A DNA stretch of 64,000 nucleotides from assembly GCA_910577395.1 (NCBI GenBank), contig CAJTLG010000002.1, forward strand, positions 62,001-126,000, written 5' to 3'. The DNA is from an uncultured Vampirovibrio sp. Its GTDB lineage: Bacteria; Cyanobacteriota; Vampirovibrionia; Gastranaerophilales; Gastranaerophilaceae. The notes beneath the pieces were generated by a model. That model saw only the letters and a program-made list of their open reading frames with translations, did no database searches and was not told where the DNA came from. The translations under genes and the position numbers were made by a program. This document shows, in pieces, positions 26,818 through 35,656 of this stretch (positions within the stretch are counted from its first letter, which is position 1; the number at the start of each line of letters is the position of its first letter).

Positions 26818-28056
26818 ATGAATGTAATTTTATTGATTTTTGCCTTTATAACAGGGGCTCTTGTTGCATTTGTATTTTTAAAATCCAAAAATTCAAAACT
26901 TGAAATTGAAAACATAAAACTTCAGGAAAAAATAAATTCATACGAAACTTCCGCAAAATCAAAAGAAGAATATACAGAGCTTATCAAAAAAGAATTCACA
27001 AACCTTGCAAACCAGGCCCTGCTTGAAAAAAATAAATCACTTGATGAAGAAAACAGAAAAAACCTTGAAACTTTTCTAAACCCCCTAAAAGAGAAAATAA
27101 GGGAATTTCAGGGCAAAATTGAAGAATATAATATCACCGGCATTAAAAATACACAGACCCTAAAAGAGCAAATAGACTACCTTTCAGCCCAAAATAAGCT
27201 GATAACCACACAAACTGAAAAGCTTGCAAATGCAATGAGCACTAATTCTAAATTCAGGGGTTCTTTTGGTGAAATGGTGCTCGAAAAAATGTTAAGGATT
27301 TCAGGGCTTGTTAATAAAAAGGATGACCCAATCAAGGGTAATTACCTGCTGCAAACGGGTTTTAGGGATTTAAACAACCCCGGTGGCGGAAAAATCAATC
27401 CTGATGCGGTTATATACCTTACGGAAGGAAACAAGAATATTATAATAGACTCTAAAGCCCCTATTGCAGGCTATTTAGACTATACAAACGCCCAAAACGA
27501 AGATGAGGCAGGCACTTGCATAAAGGAATTTTATCAAAACACGCTAGAGAGGGTTAAAGAGCTTGAAAACAAGTACGCAAACCTGGAAGGCCTTGATACA
27601 CCTGATTTTACGCTGCTTTTTATACCTTTTGAAGCATGTATGGGGCTTATTTACGCTAATAATCAGCTTATCGAGGAGGCAAATAAGCGCAACATCATAA
27701 TAGCCGGGCCTTCCACGCTTCTTGCAACCCTAAGAACCATAAACTACGCCTGGATGAGCAAGAACCAAAACGACAACGTTAAAGAAATTCTGAAAAGCGG
27801 CCAGGCGGCTTATTCTAAGTGCCAGGCGTTAATAAACAAGCTGGAAGAGATTTCTGCCGCATTTGATACCTTAAGAAAGCGGTTTGATAATGTTTTCACA
27901 TCCTTGCAAGGCAAAGGCGGCCTAATAGGGCAGATTTCCAGGTTTAAGGACTTAGGATTTAACCCTGCAAATCCGATTGATGAAAAATATCTTGCAGAAA
28001 CCGGCGACCCGCTTGCATTAGATGCACTTGAAGAAAGTGTACACGCCGGTTTATAG
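26818..28056 (+). CDS. rmuC: RmuC family DNA recombination protein
   Basis: ATG 26818 follows GGGAGG at 26807-26812 (an earlier ATG at 26803 would include the ribosome binding site). The 412 aa begin with one N-terminal membrane helix (VILLIFAFITGALVAFVFL). A coiled coil to about residue 130 follows, then the RmuC nuclease-like core (KFRGSFGEMVLEKML, INPDAVIYL, IIDSKAP). RmuC proteins limit DNA inversions and rearrangements. The N-terminal anchor is usual for the family. Confidence 0.92.
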   Translation: MNVILLIFAFITGALVAFVFLKSKNSKLEIENIKLQEKINSYETSAKSKEEYTELIKKEFTNLANQALLEKNKSLDEENRKNLETFLNPLKEKIREFQGKIEEYNITGIKNTQTLKEQIDYLSAQNKLITTQTEKLANAMSTNSKFRGSFGEMVLEKMLRISGLVNKKDDPIKGNYLLQTGFRDLNNPGGGKINPDAVIYLTEGNKNIIIDSKAPIAGYLDYTNAQNEDEAGTCIKEFYQNTLERVKELENKYANLEGLDTPDFTLLFIPFEACMGLIYANNQLIEEANKRNIIIAGPSTLLATLRTINYAWMSKNQNDNVKEILKSGQAAYSKCQALINKLEEISAAFDTLRKRFDNVFTSLQGKGGLIGQISRFKDLGFNPANPIDEKYLAETGDPLALDALEESVHAGL

Positions 28057-28218
28057 CTAGTTTGCGCCATATTGAAAAATCTCATTGTTATGCCTATCTT
28101 GTAAAGTTTTGTAAAAATAGTTGACAAAATTTGAAAAATCGAGGCAAATATTTTTCTTGAGAAGAATTATAGAGGTATAAAACTCCTCTATAAACTCCGT
28201 AATACTAATTCTATCCAT
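28057..28218 (-). CDS. Small protein (53 aa), unknown
   Basis: ATG 28218 has AGAGGT eight bases upstream on the minus strand. The peptide (MDRISITEFIEEFYTSIILL, then a Phe/Tyr-rich part) is helical. Its stop is immediately next to the rmuC stop. No homology is recognised; a good ribosome binding site is the main support. Confidence 0.4.
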   Translation of the reverse strand: MDRISITEFIEEFYTSIILLKKNICLDFSNFVNYFYKTLQDRHNNEIFQYGAN

Positions 28219-28310
28219 CACGGCGACCTCTTTAATTTTCAAAAAAAGAAAATAAAAGAAAGCCGTTTTTTTTATACTATTTAATGTTTTTTAATAAAAT
28301 AACCTAAACT

Positions 28311-28769
28311 TTATGCAAGAAAGCCGTATTCTTCGGCAAGTTTTGCAGAATTTTCATTAAGCGAAAACGGCATTTTTCGCATACCCATATCCCTCAATAC
28401 CGAAAACCTGTGTCTTCCGTCAATAAAACCAACACAAATACTGTTGCCTGCTTTATATAATTCAATAAGCGGCGCATCAATATTATGCCCGCTATTCAAA
28501 TAATCCTTAACGCCATCATACATAGATTTTGCAGTGTTTGCACCATTAGGTTCTATATAAAAAATGTCTTTTTTAAACAAATCTTCAATCCGTTGAATAT
28601 CAAGCATCACAAGCTTTCTACCTTCTTCTATATCAAAATTTGACAATTGAAACCTTGAATTTATTTTTTTAAGATTAACACCCCGAAATGCAAGAAAAGA
28701 CGCTATTTCAAACCTGTCACCGCATTCAGTACTTCTGCTGGGCGGCACAATCCCCCCCCCCCCCGACAA
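28311..28769 (-). CDS. ParB/Srx-like domain protein starting at a poly-G tract
   Basis: The 152-residue frame starts at TTG 28769, immediately followed by 13 G. Near the C terminus SICVGFIDGRHRFSVLRDMG is the ParB-like 'DGRHR' nucleotide-binding signature, as in ParB/sulfiredoxin-fold and 'HR' proteins. The start is doubtful: a longer frame begins at ATG 28840 (MKVNNTYLTILQ) and would join this one if the tract had 11 or 14 G. The gene may therefore be phase-variable or the tract misread. Function unknown. Confidence 0.55.
   Translation of the reverse strand: MSGGGGIVPPSRSTECGDRFEIASFLAFRGVNLKKINSRFQLSNFDIEEGRKLVMLDIQRIEDLFKKDIFYIEPNGANTAKSMYDGVKDYLNSGHNIDAPLIELYKAGNSICVGFIDGRHRFSVLRDMGMRKMPFSLNENSAKLAEEYGFLA
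28752..28764 (-). repeat. Homopolymer tract of 13 G at the start of a gene
   Basis: Thirteen consecutive C on the plus strand (G on the coding strand), exceptional in AT-rich DNA. Length changes shift the frame between the upstream ATG 28840 and the ParB-like coding region. Confidence 0.85.
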
Positions 28770-28919
28770 ATGAATACCCGGGTAGACTTAGAACCGGGGC
28801 GTTTTTGTAAAATCGTCAGATATGTATTATTAACCTTCATGGCGCTTATTCTTTTTAACCGTTTTGCAAATCGGCAAACAAATAAAACACCTGAATAAAT
28901 ATTTTTGTTATTTTAATAA

Positions 28920-29840
28920 TTAATACCCTTGCAAATCCTTAATTGCGGCCGGTATGTAATTTATCAGATTTGATGCAAGCACACTGTATTCACTAAGCAC
29001 ATTTGATGCAAGTTCCCCGGCACGCCCGTGCAGGTAAACCGCTAAAATGCAAGCCTCAATTAATTTTAACCCCTGTGCCGCAAAACCTGTAATCATGCCT
29101 GTTAAAACATCCCCGCTTCCGCCCTTTGCAAGTGCGGAATTTCCTGTCGGATTAATATAGACATCAGCCTCCATAGGGGCGGCTATAACCGTTTCCTTGC
29201 CCTTCAAAACAACAATGCACCCTAGATAATCAGCAGCCATACATGCCGCCCTCAACCTGTCTGATTGAATTTCCTCTACATCCATATCCATAAGCCTTGA
29301 TAATTCAAGCGGATGAGGTGTGACAACAGCATTTGCAGGAATAGGCATACTGCTTGCCGTACTTAGAGCATTAATGGCATCCGCATCAATAATAAAAGGT
29401 TTATCGGATTTTATATTTTTATTCAAAAACTTTAAAACAAAATCAACAGCCGGTTTTTCAATACTCATGCCGCACCCGAGAGATACCGCTTTGTATCTTG
29501 AAATGTCTTTTAAAAATTTAATGGAATCCTTTGAAACGGTGCGCTTATCAGCATCAGCAATCTGCAAAAAGGTTATATCGGGTGTATTTGAAGCAGCTGC
29601 CGCTATGGTGCCGCCCTCTGATGCCAGACATACAAGCCCCGCACCAGCCTTAAGTGCCGATACAGAACTTAAAAGTGCAGCACCGGGGTAATTTGCACTG
29701 CCTGCAATATTCAAAACAGAGCCGTATGTACCCTTGTTAGAATTAGAATACCTTATAGGAAGCAGGTTTCTTGCTTGTTCCTTTGTTATTGTTATAATAT
29801 TTCTTTCAATTTCTTTTATTTCTTTTTTCTTCAAAAACAT
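28920..29840 (-). CDS. nnrD: ADP-dependent NAD(P)HX dehydratase
   Basis: 306 aa, the ribokinase-like C-terminal half of YjeF proteins, here as a single-domain protein. KGTYGSVLNIAGSANYPGA near residue 36 and KGGSGDVLTGMITG near residue 240 are the substrate and nucleotide signatures. It repairs hydrated NADH and NADPH. The usual epimerase partner domain is not fused; it may be encoded elsewhere. Last gene of the lptC operon, 12 bases after trmL. Confidence 0.93.
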   Translation of the reverse strand: MFLKKKEIKEIERNIITITKEQARNLLPIRYSNSNKGTYGSVLNIAGSANYPGAALLSSVSALKAGAGLVCLASEGGTIAAAASNTPDITFLQIADADKRTVSKDSIKFLKDISRYKAVSLGCGMSIEKPAVDFVLKFLNKNIKSDKPFIIDADAINALSTASSMPIPANAVVTPHPLELSRLMDMDVEEIQSDRLRAACMAADYLGCIVVLKGKETVIAAPMEADVYINPTGNSALAKGGSGDVLTGMITGFAAQGLKLIEACILAVYLHGRAGELASNVLSEYSVLASNLINYIPAAIKDLQGY

Positions 29841-29852
29841 TGATATATCCTT

Positions 29853-30344
29853 TTATATCGTTTTTATTCCGCCAAACTGCCTGATAGCTTCATATGCGCC
29901 GACAGCTATACTGTTTGAAAGGTTTAAACTCCTTGCGCCACTATTCATTGGTATTGTGACACAATTATTATTATACTTATTCAATATATCCTCAGGCAAC
30001 CCCCTGGTTTCCGGCCCAAAGATTAAAAAATCCCCTTCATTATATTTTACATCGGTGTATAATTTTTGGGATTTTGTTGTAAAGAGATGAACTTTCTTTA
30101 TAAATTCGCCTTCACTAAACATATTTTCAAATTCTTCAAAATCAATTATATGCTCAATCTCAAGCTTATCCCAATAATCAAGGCCGCTTCTTTTTAAATA
30201 TTTATCACTCATCGAAAAACCAAGACGCCCGATAAGCCAGAGTTTTGCGCCCGTACACGCGCATAGACGAGCCACATTCCCCGTATTTTGCGGAATTTCA
30301 GGTTCAAACATAACAATATTAAGGTATGCAGCCTTATTTTGCAT
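29853..30344 (-). CDS. trmL: tRNA (cytidine/uridine-34 2'-O)-methyltransferase
   Basis: 163 aa, a minimal SPOUT methyltransferase. NIVMFEPEIPQNTGNVARLC, LIFGPETRGLPEDIL and LNLSNSIAVGAYEAIRQ are motifs 1 to 3 of the SpoU/TrmL family with the knotted SAM site. It modifies the wobble base of certain leucine tRNAs. It overlaps the pgsA stop by one base. Confidence 0.93.
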   Translation of the reverse strand: MQNKAAYLNIVMFEPEIPQNTGNVARLCACTGAKLWLIGRLGFSMSDKYLKRSGLDYWDKLEIEHIIDFEEFENMFSEGEFIKKVHLFTTKSQKLYTDVKYNEGDFLIFGPETRGLPEDILNKYNNNCVTIPMNSGARSLNLSNSIAVGAYEAIRQFGGIKTI

Positions 30345-30928
30345 TATTCTTCAAAAAACCTTTTAGATTCAATTATAACGGGCAGACCCCTTAAAACACA
30401 AAATGCTACTGAAATATAGGTACAAATAAGACCGATAGTATACAAGCTGTGGTCGGTGCCCAATCCCAAATGCCCTGCTATTAAAAATACAAAAGCTACA
30501 GCTTTGCATACAGCGTATGTGAACCTTGAAAAATTAGATGCAACAATAAATTTAGCGATTTTACCCTGCATCATAGTTTTTTCGCCAAAGGCGGTAAACC
30601 CTTGTGCAAGGGCAAGAGAGCGAAGTGAATCAGTCACAATACCGCGGGTGAGTACAATTATAGGAATGGCAACATTTATCCACCCCAAGGCGCAAAATGT
30701 TACCCAAAACACATTTTCAACTATTCTATCACCCATAATATCAAGTACGGCACCTAGTTTTGATGTTTCGTTGAATTTACGCGCAACATACCCGTCAAGC
30801 CCGTCAAACCACATAACAAAACCTGTCAAAACAAGTGCGGATATCATTGAAACCTGAGTGCCCCAAAACAAAAGAGCAGCAACAATAAAAATCATAAAAA
30901 TTCTTGAAAGTGTAATAATATTTGCCAT
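30344..30928 (-). CDS. pgsA: CDP-alcohol phosphatidyltransferase (PgsA-like)
   Basis: 194 aa, inner membrane. The catalytic motif DGLDGYVARKF followed by GAVLDIMGD gives the full D-x2-D-G-x2-A-R-x8-9-G-x3-D-x3-D pattern. Several transmembrane helices follow. The likely product is phosphatidylglycerophosphate, but other acceptor alcohols are possible. It starts directly after the lpxB stop. Confidence 0.85.
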   Translation of the reverse strand: MANIITLSRIFMIFIVAALLFWGTQVSMISALVLTGFVMWFDGLDGYVARKFNETSKLGAVLDIMGDRIVENVFWVTFCALGWINVAIPIIVLTRGIVTDSLRSLALAQGFTAFGEKTMMQGKIAKFIVASNFSRFTYAVCKAVAFVFLIAGHLGLGTDHSLYTIGLICTYISVAFCVLRGLPVIIESKRFFEE

Positions 30929-32056
30929 TTATTTATCCCCCGAAAGTTCTGTATATATAACTTGTGCAGCCTCTTCTACACAGTGTTTTGAAGAAAGCAG
31001 TTTTTCAGTTTCATCAAACCCGCTCCGCTGAAACATTTGCACCTTTTCGTTATTCAAAATATTTAAAATTTCATCCGCTATAAGCTCCGGCTTTGCCCTA
31101 TACATAAGGAATTCCGGCACAATATCTTTACCCGTAATAATATTTACAAGGCAAGCCTTTTTAATTGAACGCACAAGCAAATAAACAAGATAGAAAAACA
31201 AGGGTCCTTTATATGCAATAACCATAGGGGTTTTATAAAGCGCCGCCTCTAATGCAACCGTGCCCGAAGCTAAAATTAAGGCATCAGAAACACTTAAAAG
31301 CTCCTGATTTTCACCGTTAACAATCTTGTAATCACATTTGAATGCATCAGGCTTTAAATTCGTTGCATGTGAAAAAACAAACTGCACATCATCCCTTGAT
31401 TTTTCAATAATTTTAACGGCCTTTAGAAAAATATTGAATAAAAATTTAATCTCAAACATCCTTGACCCGGGAAACACGGATACAAGCTTCTTTTTCGGGT
31501 CCAACCCGTGGCGCACAAAAAACTCTGCCCTATCTGCCTTTGGAGGTAATTCTTTTACAAGCGGGTGCCCGACATAGATATTTTCTATACCTGCCTTATC
31601 ATACATTTCTTTTTCAAATGGAAAAATGGTTAAAACCTTGTCTATATTCTTTTTAACAGTTTTCAAACGCCATTTTCTTGAGGCCCAAATCTGCGGAGGT
31701 ATAAAATAAAAAGTTTTAATGCCTGCTTTTTTAAGGTGTTTTGAAACAGAAAGATTAAATGCCCCATAATCCACCAATACCACAATATCAGGCTTAAATT
31801 CATTTTTTAGATAATTTACAAGCCTGATACCGAACGTTAAATGTTCAATAACAGTCTTTGGCGTAAGCCCCACAGCACCCATTTTTGAATGGTCAGAAAA
31901 CAACTTTGCACCGGCTTTTTTAAGGTTTTGCCCGCCTACGGCCTCTATTTCAATATCAGGATTAAGGGCCAAAAGTTCCCTTACAACCCCGCTTGCGTGC
32001 TTATCCCCCGATGGCTCTCCCGTGATAAAAAAAACTTTTTTTACACCTTGAAACAT
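30929..32056 (-). CDS. lpxB: Lipid-A-disaccharide synthase
   Basis: 375 aa, GT-B glycosyltransferase of family GT19. FFITGEPSGDKHASG near the start, KMGAVGLTPKTVIEHL and the C-terminal ASGTVALEAALYKTPMV are diagnostic. It condenses UDP-2,3-diacylglucosamine with lipid X. Together with lpxI just upstream it shows that the organism makes lipid A. Confidence 0.94.
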   Translation of the reverse strand: MFQGVKKVFFITGEPSGDKHASGVVRELLALNPDIEIEAVGGQNLKKAGAKLFSDHSKMGAVGLTPKTVIEHLTFGIRLVNYLKNEFKPDIVVLVDYGAFNLSVSKHLKKAGIKTFYFIPPQIWASRKWRLKTVKKNIDKVLTIFPFEKEMYDKAGIENIYVGHPLVKELPPKADRAEFFVRHGLDPKKKLVSVFPGSRMFEIKFLFNIFLKAVKIIEKSRDDVQFVFSHATNLKPDAFKCDYKIVNGENQELLSVSDALILASGTVALEAALYKTPMVIAYKGPLFFYLVYLLVRSIKKACLVNIITGKDIVPEFLMYRAKPELIADEILNILNNEKVQMFQRSGFDETEKLLSSKHCVEEAAQVIYTELSGDK

Positions 32057-32059
32057 TTA

Positions 32060-32878
32060 TTATACCGCCATTATCACCATATTGTGCTTATCTGCGTATT
32101 TAACCATTTCAGGCTGGTTCACAATAATTGTTTCATTGGCTTCAAGCGCTAAAACAGAAGCCCCGTAGTGTTTCATAACCCTTAAAGTTTTAAGCCCTAC
32201 GGTAGGAATATCAAAACGCTTATCCTGATTGGGTTTTGCAACCTTTACGACAACAGCTTTGCCGCTCCTTGCAAGCTTTGCACCGCGTTTTATGCACTTA
32301 TCGGTACCCTCTATTGCCTCAACCGCCATAATCATTTTATCCTTCATAACAACAGACTGCCCGATATCAAGCTTGCCCATTTCTTTTGCTATTTTAAAAC
32401 CGTACTCTACATCAAGCTTTTGTGTTTCATCAGGCTGGGTTTTTGTCATAACGCCCTTTTGCACCATAAGGCTTTTTATAAAAATGGTTTGGTCTAAAAT
32501 TGTAATTCCTATATCTTCCATTTCTTTTACAATTTTTAGCATAATGGCATCGTCATTAAGCTTTGGCGCCTCTTTTAAGTATTCTATAGCAAGGGGTTCA
32601 AGCTTTGGCCTTTTCAAAAGCATTGTTTTTGAAACCTTGCCAAGAAATGTCAGCTGCTTAATACCTTCATCAATCAAGGCTTGTTTTATACTGTTTGCCT
32701 GCCCAAAACCAAAGGGCAACACCTTTGCACAGTATTTTTCAAGTTCTTTTTGATTATCCGGGGATAGCGAAATTGCAACCACTTCAAATCCGTTTTCTTT
32801 TGCAGCCTGCGCCATTTTAACGGGCAAAAGCCCGTCCCCCGCCATTAAACATTGTTTATTTTCTAACGTAATACTCAT
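32060..32878 (-). CDS. lpxI: UDP-2,3-diacylglucosamine pyrophosphatase LpxI
   Basis: 272 aa, DUF1009/LpxI family: GDGLLPVKMAQAAKENGFEV in the N-terminal domain and a C-terminal domain with VEAIEGTDKCIKRGAKLA. It cleaves UDP-diacyl-GlcN to lipid X. It is the alternative to LpxH and supplies the substrate of LpxB, encoded 3 bases downstream. Confidence 0.93.
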   Translation of the reverse strand: MSITLENKQCLMAGDGLLPVKMAQAAKENGFEVVAISLSPDNQKELEKYCAKVLPFGFGQANSIKQALIDEGIKQLTFLGKVSKTMLLKRPKLEPLAIEYLKEAPKLNDDAIMLKIVKEMEDIGITILDQTIFIKSLMVQKGVMTKTQPDETQKLDVEYGFKIAKEMGKLDIGQSVVMKDKMIMAVEAIEGTDKCIKRGAKLARSGKAVVVKVAKPNQDKRFDIPTVGLKTLRVMKHYGASVLALEANETIIVNQPEMVKYADKHNMVIMAV

Positions 32879-32880
32879 AA

Positions 32881-33876
32881 TTAGGGCATAATCTCCATAT
32901 CATCATCACCGCTGCCGCCTGAAATGCTTGTTTTTACATTCCCGACAGCATTAAATTCTTTTGGGTTCATTGTCATTGTTATAACATCAGCCTCAACCGT
33001 GTTTAAATTTTGTGTAATTTTAGACCTTCCCGTAAACACAACCTTGTTTGGTTTTTGGGTAGTTTTATCAATAAAAACCTGTGCCTTAGGACCGGTTGCA
33101 AGATAATCCTTATATTTAATTTTTACATTACCGCCTGCAATTATATTATTTGAATTTCTGTTATATTGCTGATATCTGGCCTCTACATACAACCTTGAAC
33201 CGTCCTCAAACGTGACATCCGTACTTGTGTTACCTGATATTTGATATTCCTGCAAGGAGGGTTTATATTCAAACTTATTACCTTTTATAACATTGCTTTT
33301 TTCTTTCATAACCACATTACCGGTTAATTTAAGATTTTGAATTTCCCCGCCTTTATCAATAATTGCACTTGCAGAATTTGAAAATGTTTCAACATCCTGA
33401 TAATGCACAATAACAGAACCGTCCGCCCTCATTAATTTTGTAACGGTATTATATTCCTGACTGTCTGAATTAATTGTTATAAGAGGCTGTCTGTCTTTCA
33501 TCATAATAGACTGGGTATTACCTTCCGCACGAAGAGTTTTGTTTATAAGGGAAACCTTCATAATGTTTGCCTTAATTTCGTGCTTTTTATTGTCTTTTTC
33601 CTGAAAAGCATAAGGATTATCAAAGAAAACGGCAAGTGAAGGTTTTTTTGATTTAGGCTCTAAATCAAGCTCTGCCCTTGGACTTTTAACCACAACATCC
33701 CCGATTGTCACCTTTACATCGCCATTGAAAAACCCTTTGTTTTTATCAACATTTATATTTTGATTGGCAGCCTCGATTACAACGCCTGCAGCATCAGATA
33801 TCCCGGCCGTAAAAAAAGGTACGGTAAACATAAAAGCTGCTATAAATATATTCACTGTCAAATTTATTTTTTTCAT
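32881..33876 (-). CDS. lptA: LptA/OstA-like periplasmic LPS transport protein
   Basis: 331 aa with an N-terminal signal peptide ending near residue 30 (AAFMFTVPFFTAGISDAAG). Repeated beta-rich OstA units follow (FFNGDVKVTIGDVVVKSPRA, AGGNVKIKYKDYLATGPKA). It is longer than E. coli LptA, so it probably has extra beta-jellyroll repeats. It bridges LPS between inner and outer membrane. It overlaps lptC by four bases. Confidence 0.85.
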   Translation of the reverse strand: MKKINLTVNIFIAAFMFTVPFFTAGISDAAGVVIEAANQNINVDKNKGFFNGDVKVTIGDVVVKSPRAELDLEPKSKKPSLAVFFDNPYAFQEKDNKKHEIKANIMKVSLINKTLRAEGNTQSIMMKDRQPLITINSDSQEYNTVTKLMRADGSVIVHYQDVETFSNSASAIIDKGGEIQNLKLTGNVVMKEKSNVIKGNKFEYKPSLQEYQISGNTSTDVTFEDGSRLYVEARYQQYNRNSNNIIAGGNVKIKYKDYLATGPKAQVFIDKTTQKPNKVVFTGRSKITQNLNTVEADVITMTMNPKEFNAVGNVKTSISGGSGDDDMEIMP

Positions 33877-34502
33877 TTTTTTGCTCCTAAGCTTAAATCA
33901 AAAGGGCTTTTTCCGGTTTTTCCCTCATGGGGCTTATGTTTCGGGTCATACACGGCAGTTTTGCAGTTGCCTTCAATTCTGAAATTTGTAAAATCATAAC
34001 TAAAAATCGCCCTATCACTTGTTGAAAAGAATTGCTCATTGCTTCTTACCACAACATTTCCTGAGGCTGTAATATCTTCCTCCCTGCCCTTCCATATTAT
34101 TTTATCCGCCCGGATAGAATAGCCTTCTTTTGCAACAATTAATGTATCCCCCTCAAGCGTAATCATCTTTTCGTCTTCTTTATATGTACCTTTTGCGGAT
34201 TCTACACTCAAAACAACCTGATTTTCTTTATTATAGAAATTACCCATGGCATCTTCAAGAATAACCACTCCCGAAGTTGCATCATAGCTGCCTTTTTTAG
34301 CGTACAATTCCCAATATACCTGCTCATCTTTGGTTTCAGTAAGAACAAGATTGCCAACCACTATACGCCGTGATTTCACAGCCTCTGATACTGAATTGGT
34401 CCTTATATCTTTTGTTACTATCCAAGACCATATAAAGCCAAAAAGACATATCCCGAAAACTGTCAAAAAAACAGCTGCGTATAGTTTCTTTTTATTCCAC
34501 AT
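33873..34502 (-). CDS. lptC: LPS export protein LptC
   Basis: 209 aa with one N-terminal membrane helix (AVFLTVFGICLFGFIWSWIV) and a periplasmic beta domain of LptC type (WELYAKKGSYDATSGVVILE). It passes LPS from the LptBFG transporter to LptA. First gene of the seven-gene operon ending at nnrD; spacing within the operon is 0-12 bases or overlaps. Confidence 0.85.
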   Translation of the reverse strand: MWNKKKLYAAVFLTVFGICLFGFIWSWIVTKDIRTNSVSEAVKSRRIVVGNLVLTETKDEQVYWELYAKKGSYDATSGVVILEDAMGNFYNKENQVVLSVESAKGTYKEDEKMITLEGDTLIVAKEGYSIRADKIIWKGREEDITASGNVVVRSNEQFFSTSDRAIFSYDFTNFRIEGNCKTAVYDPKHKPHEGKTGKSPFDLSLGAKK

Positions 34503-34652
34503 GATAAAGATTATTTTAGCATAAAGACCATTTTACTTGATACAGTATGAAAATATGTTAACGAAACCTGCTTAAAACTTGAAGGCAATGACCCAAAATG
34601 ATTTAATATTTGTACAGCCATTAAAATCTATATAAACCTTAAAAGGAGAACC

Positions 34653-35321
34653 ATGATAGTAATTGAAAACAATAAACTGATTTTAGATATAATAAAATTT
34701 ACCTTATCTTTTATTGTCACAATCTGTGTTATGTATATAACCTATCAACAATGGCTAATTAATAAAAGAAATGAATTTTTTTCTATAAATAAAATTATTA
34801 AAGAAGAGTGGTTTATACCCTTTAAGGAATTAATGCAGAAAATTCCAAATATTATTGGTAAAGCTAATGTCTCTACCGATAAAAAAAATGAAATAATACG
34901 CCATATTAAAGAAATTAGAAAATTAAATAATAATATTGCAGTAATATTCACAAGGTCTGAATATGAAATATTAATGGAAACATTTGATAAACTTATTTCG
35001 CTTACTGAAAAATTTGACGAAAAAACAAAAGGATACATAGATTTTTTTAAAAATAGTTTTAAATATACGCATTATCTATTGTTGATAAGATATATACTTT
35101 TACGCACAGAGCAACCGCTTTATAGGCCAACCATAACAATCTATACTATAATAAGCAAATTATTTTTTAATTTTCTTATATTTTTCACACCGTATTTTAT
35201 TGAAAAAAGATTAAGAAGGTTATACTATTCTTTTCTGGTATGGATAAAGATTATTATACCGGCAATAAACATCATCGGCTCAATATTAAAAGATTCAAGA
35301 AATAATACAAAAACACGGTAA
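34653..35321 (+). CDS. Membrane-anchored protein of unknown function (222 aa)
   Basis: ATG 34653 is preceded by AAAAGGAGA. One N-terminal transmembrane helix (FTLSFIVTICVMYITYQQWL) leads into a charged cytosolic helical part. Two hydrophobic segments near residues 145-200 may be further membrane helices. The pattern resembles small 'phage-abortive' or sensor-like membrane proteins, but no family is recognised. It lies just left of the initiator tRNA. Confidence 0.6.
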   Translation: MIVIENNKLILDIIKFTLSFIVTICVMYITYQQWLINKRNEFFSINKIIKEEWFIPFKELMQKIPNIIGKANVSTDKKNEIIRHIKEIRKLNNNIAVIFTRSEYEILMETFDKLISLTEKFDEKTKGYIDFFKNSFKYTHYLLLIRYILLRTEQPLYRPTITIYTIISKLFFNFLIFFTPYFIEKRLRRLYYSFLVWIKIIIPAINIIGSILKDSRNNTKTR

Positions 35322-35355
35322 ACAAAACAATGCAAACTAAATCAAATTTTAACAC

Positions 35356-35383
35356 TTGAAATTTTATTTTCAGCGTTTAATAA
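35356..35383 (+). promoter_or_regulatory. Candidate promoter of tRNA-fMet
   Basis: TTGAAA (35356-35361) and TAATAA (35378-35383) are separated by 16 bases. An ATTGGC/GCCAAT hairpin (35394-35411) lies between this promoter and the tRNA. Confidence 0.5.
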
Positions 35384-35425
35384 TATAAATGTGATTGGCG
35401 CTTTTGCCAATTGAAAATCGAATAT

Positions 35426-35503
<78 letters not shown>

Positions 35504-35511
35504 TTGATATT

Positions 35512-35547
35512 ATTGGCTTTTAGGCAAACCCTAAAAGCCAATTTTTT
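35512..35547 (+). terminator. Element-borne terminator for tRNA-fMet
   Basis: A 13-bp perfect stem ATTGGCTTTTAGG/CCTAAAAGCCAAT, 5-base loop, then TTTTT. It replaces the chromosomal terminator that now lies beyond attR. Confidence 0.85.
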
Positions 35548-35553
35548 ATAAAA

Positions 35554-35574
35554 AACAACACATTTTACAACACA
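35554..35574 (+). repeat. Candidate integrase arm-type site, left
   Basis: Contains ACAACACA twice, 12 bases apart. A copy with 19 of 21 bases identical lies near the other end at 43650-43670 in the same orientation. Paired repeats inside both ends fit arm sites for a tyrosine integrase. Confidence 0.5.
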
Positions 35575-35656
35575 ATAGAATAAAATGAACTGGAACCCTC
35601 ACCCTAACTGAATAAGTAATGTAACAATTAGAATTAGATTTATGTATAATTAGACT

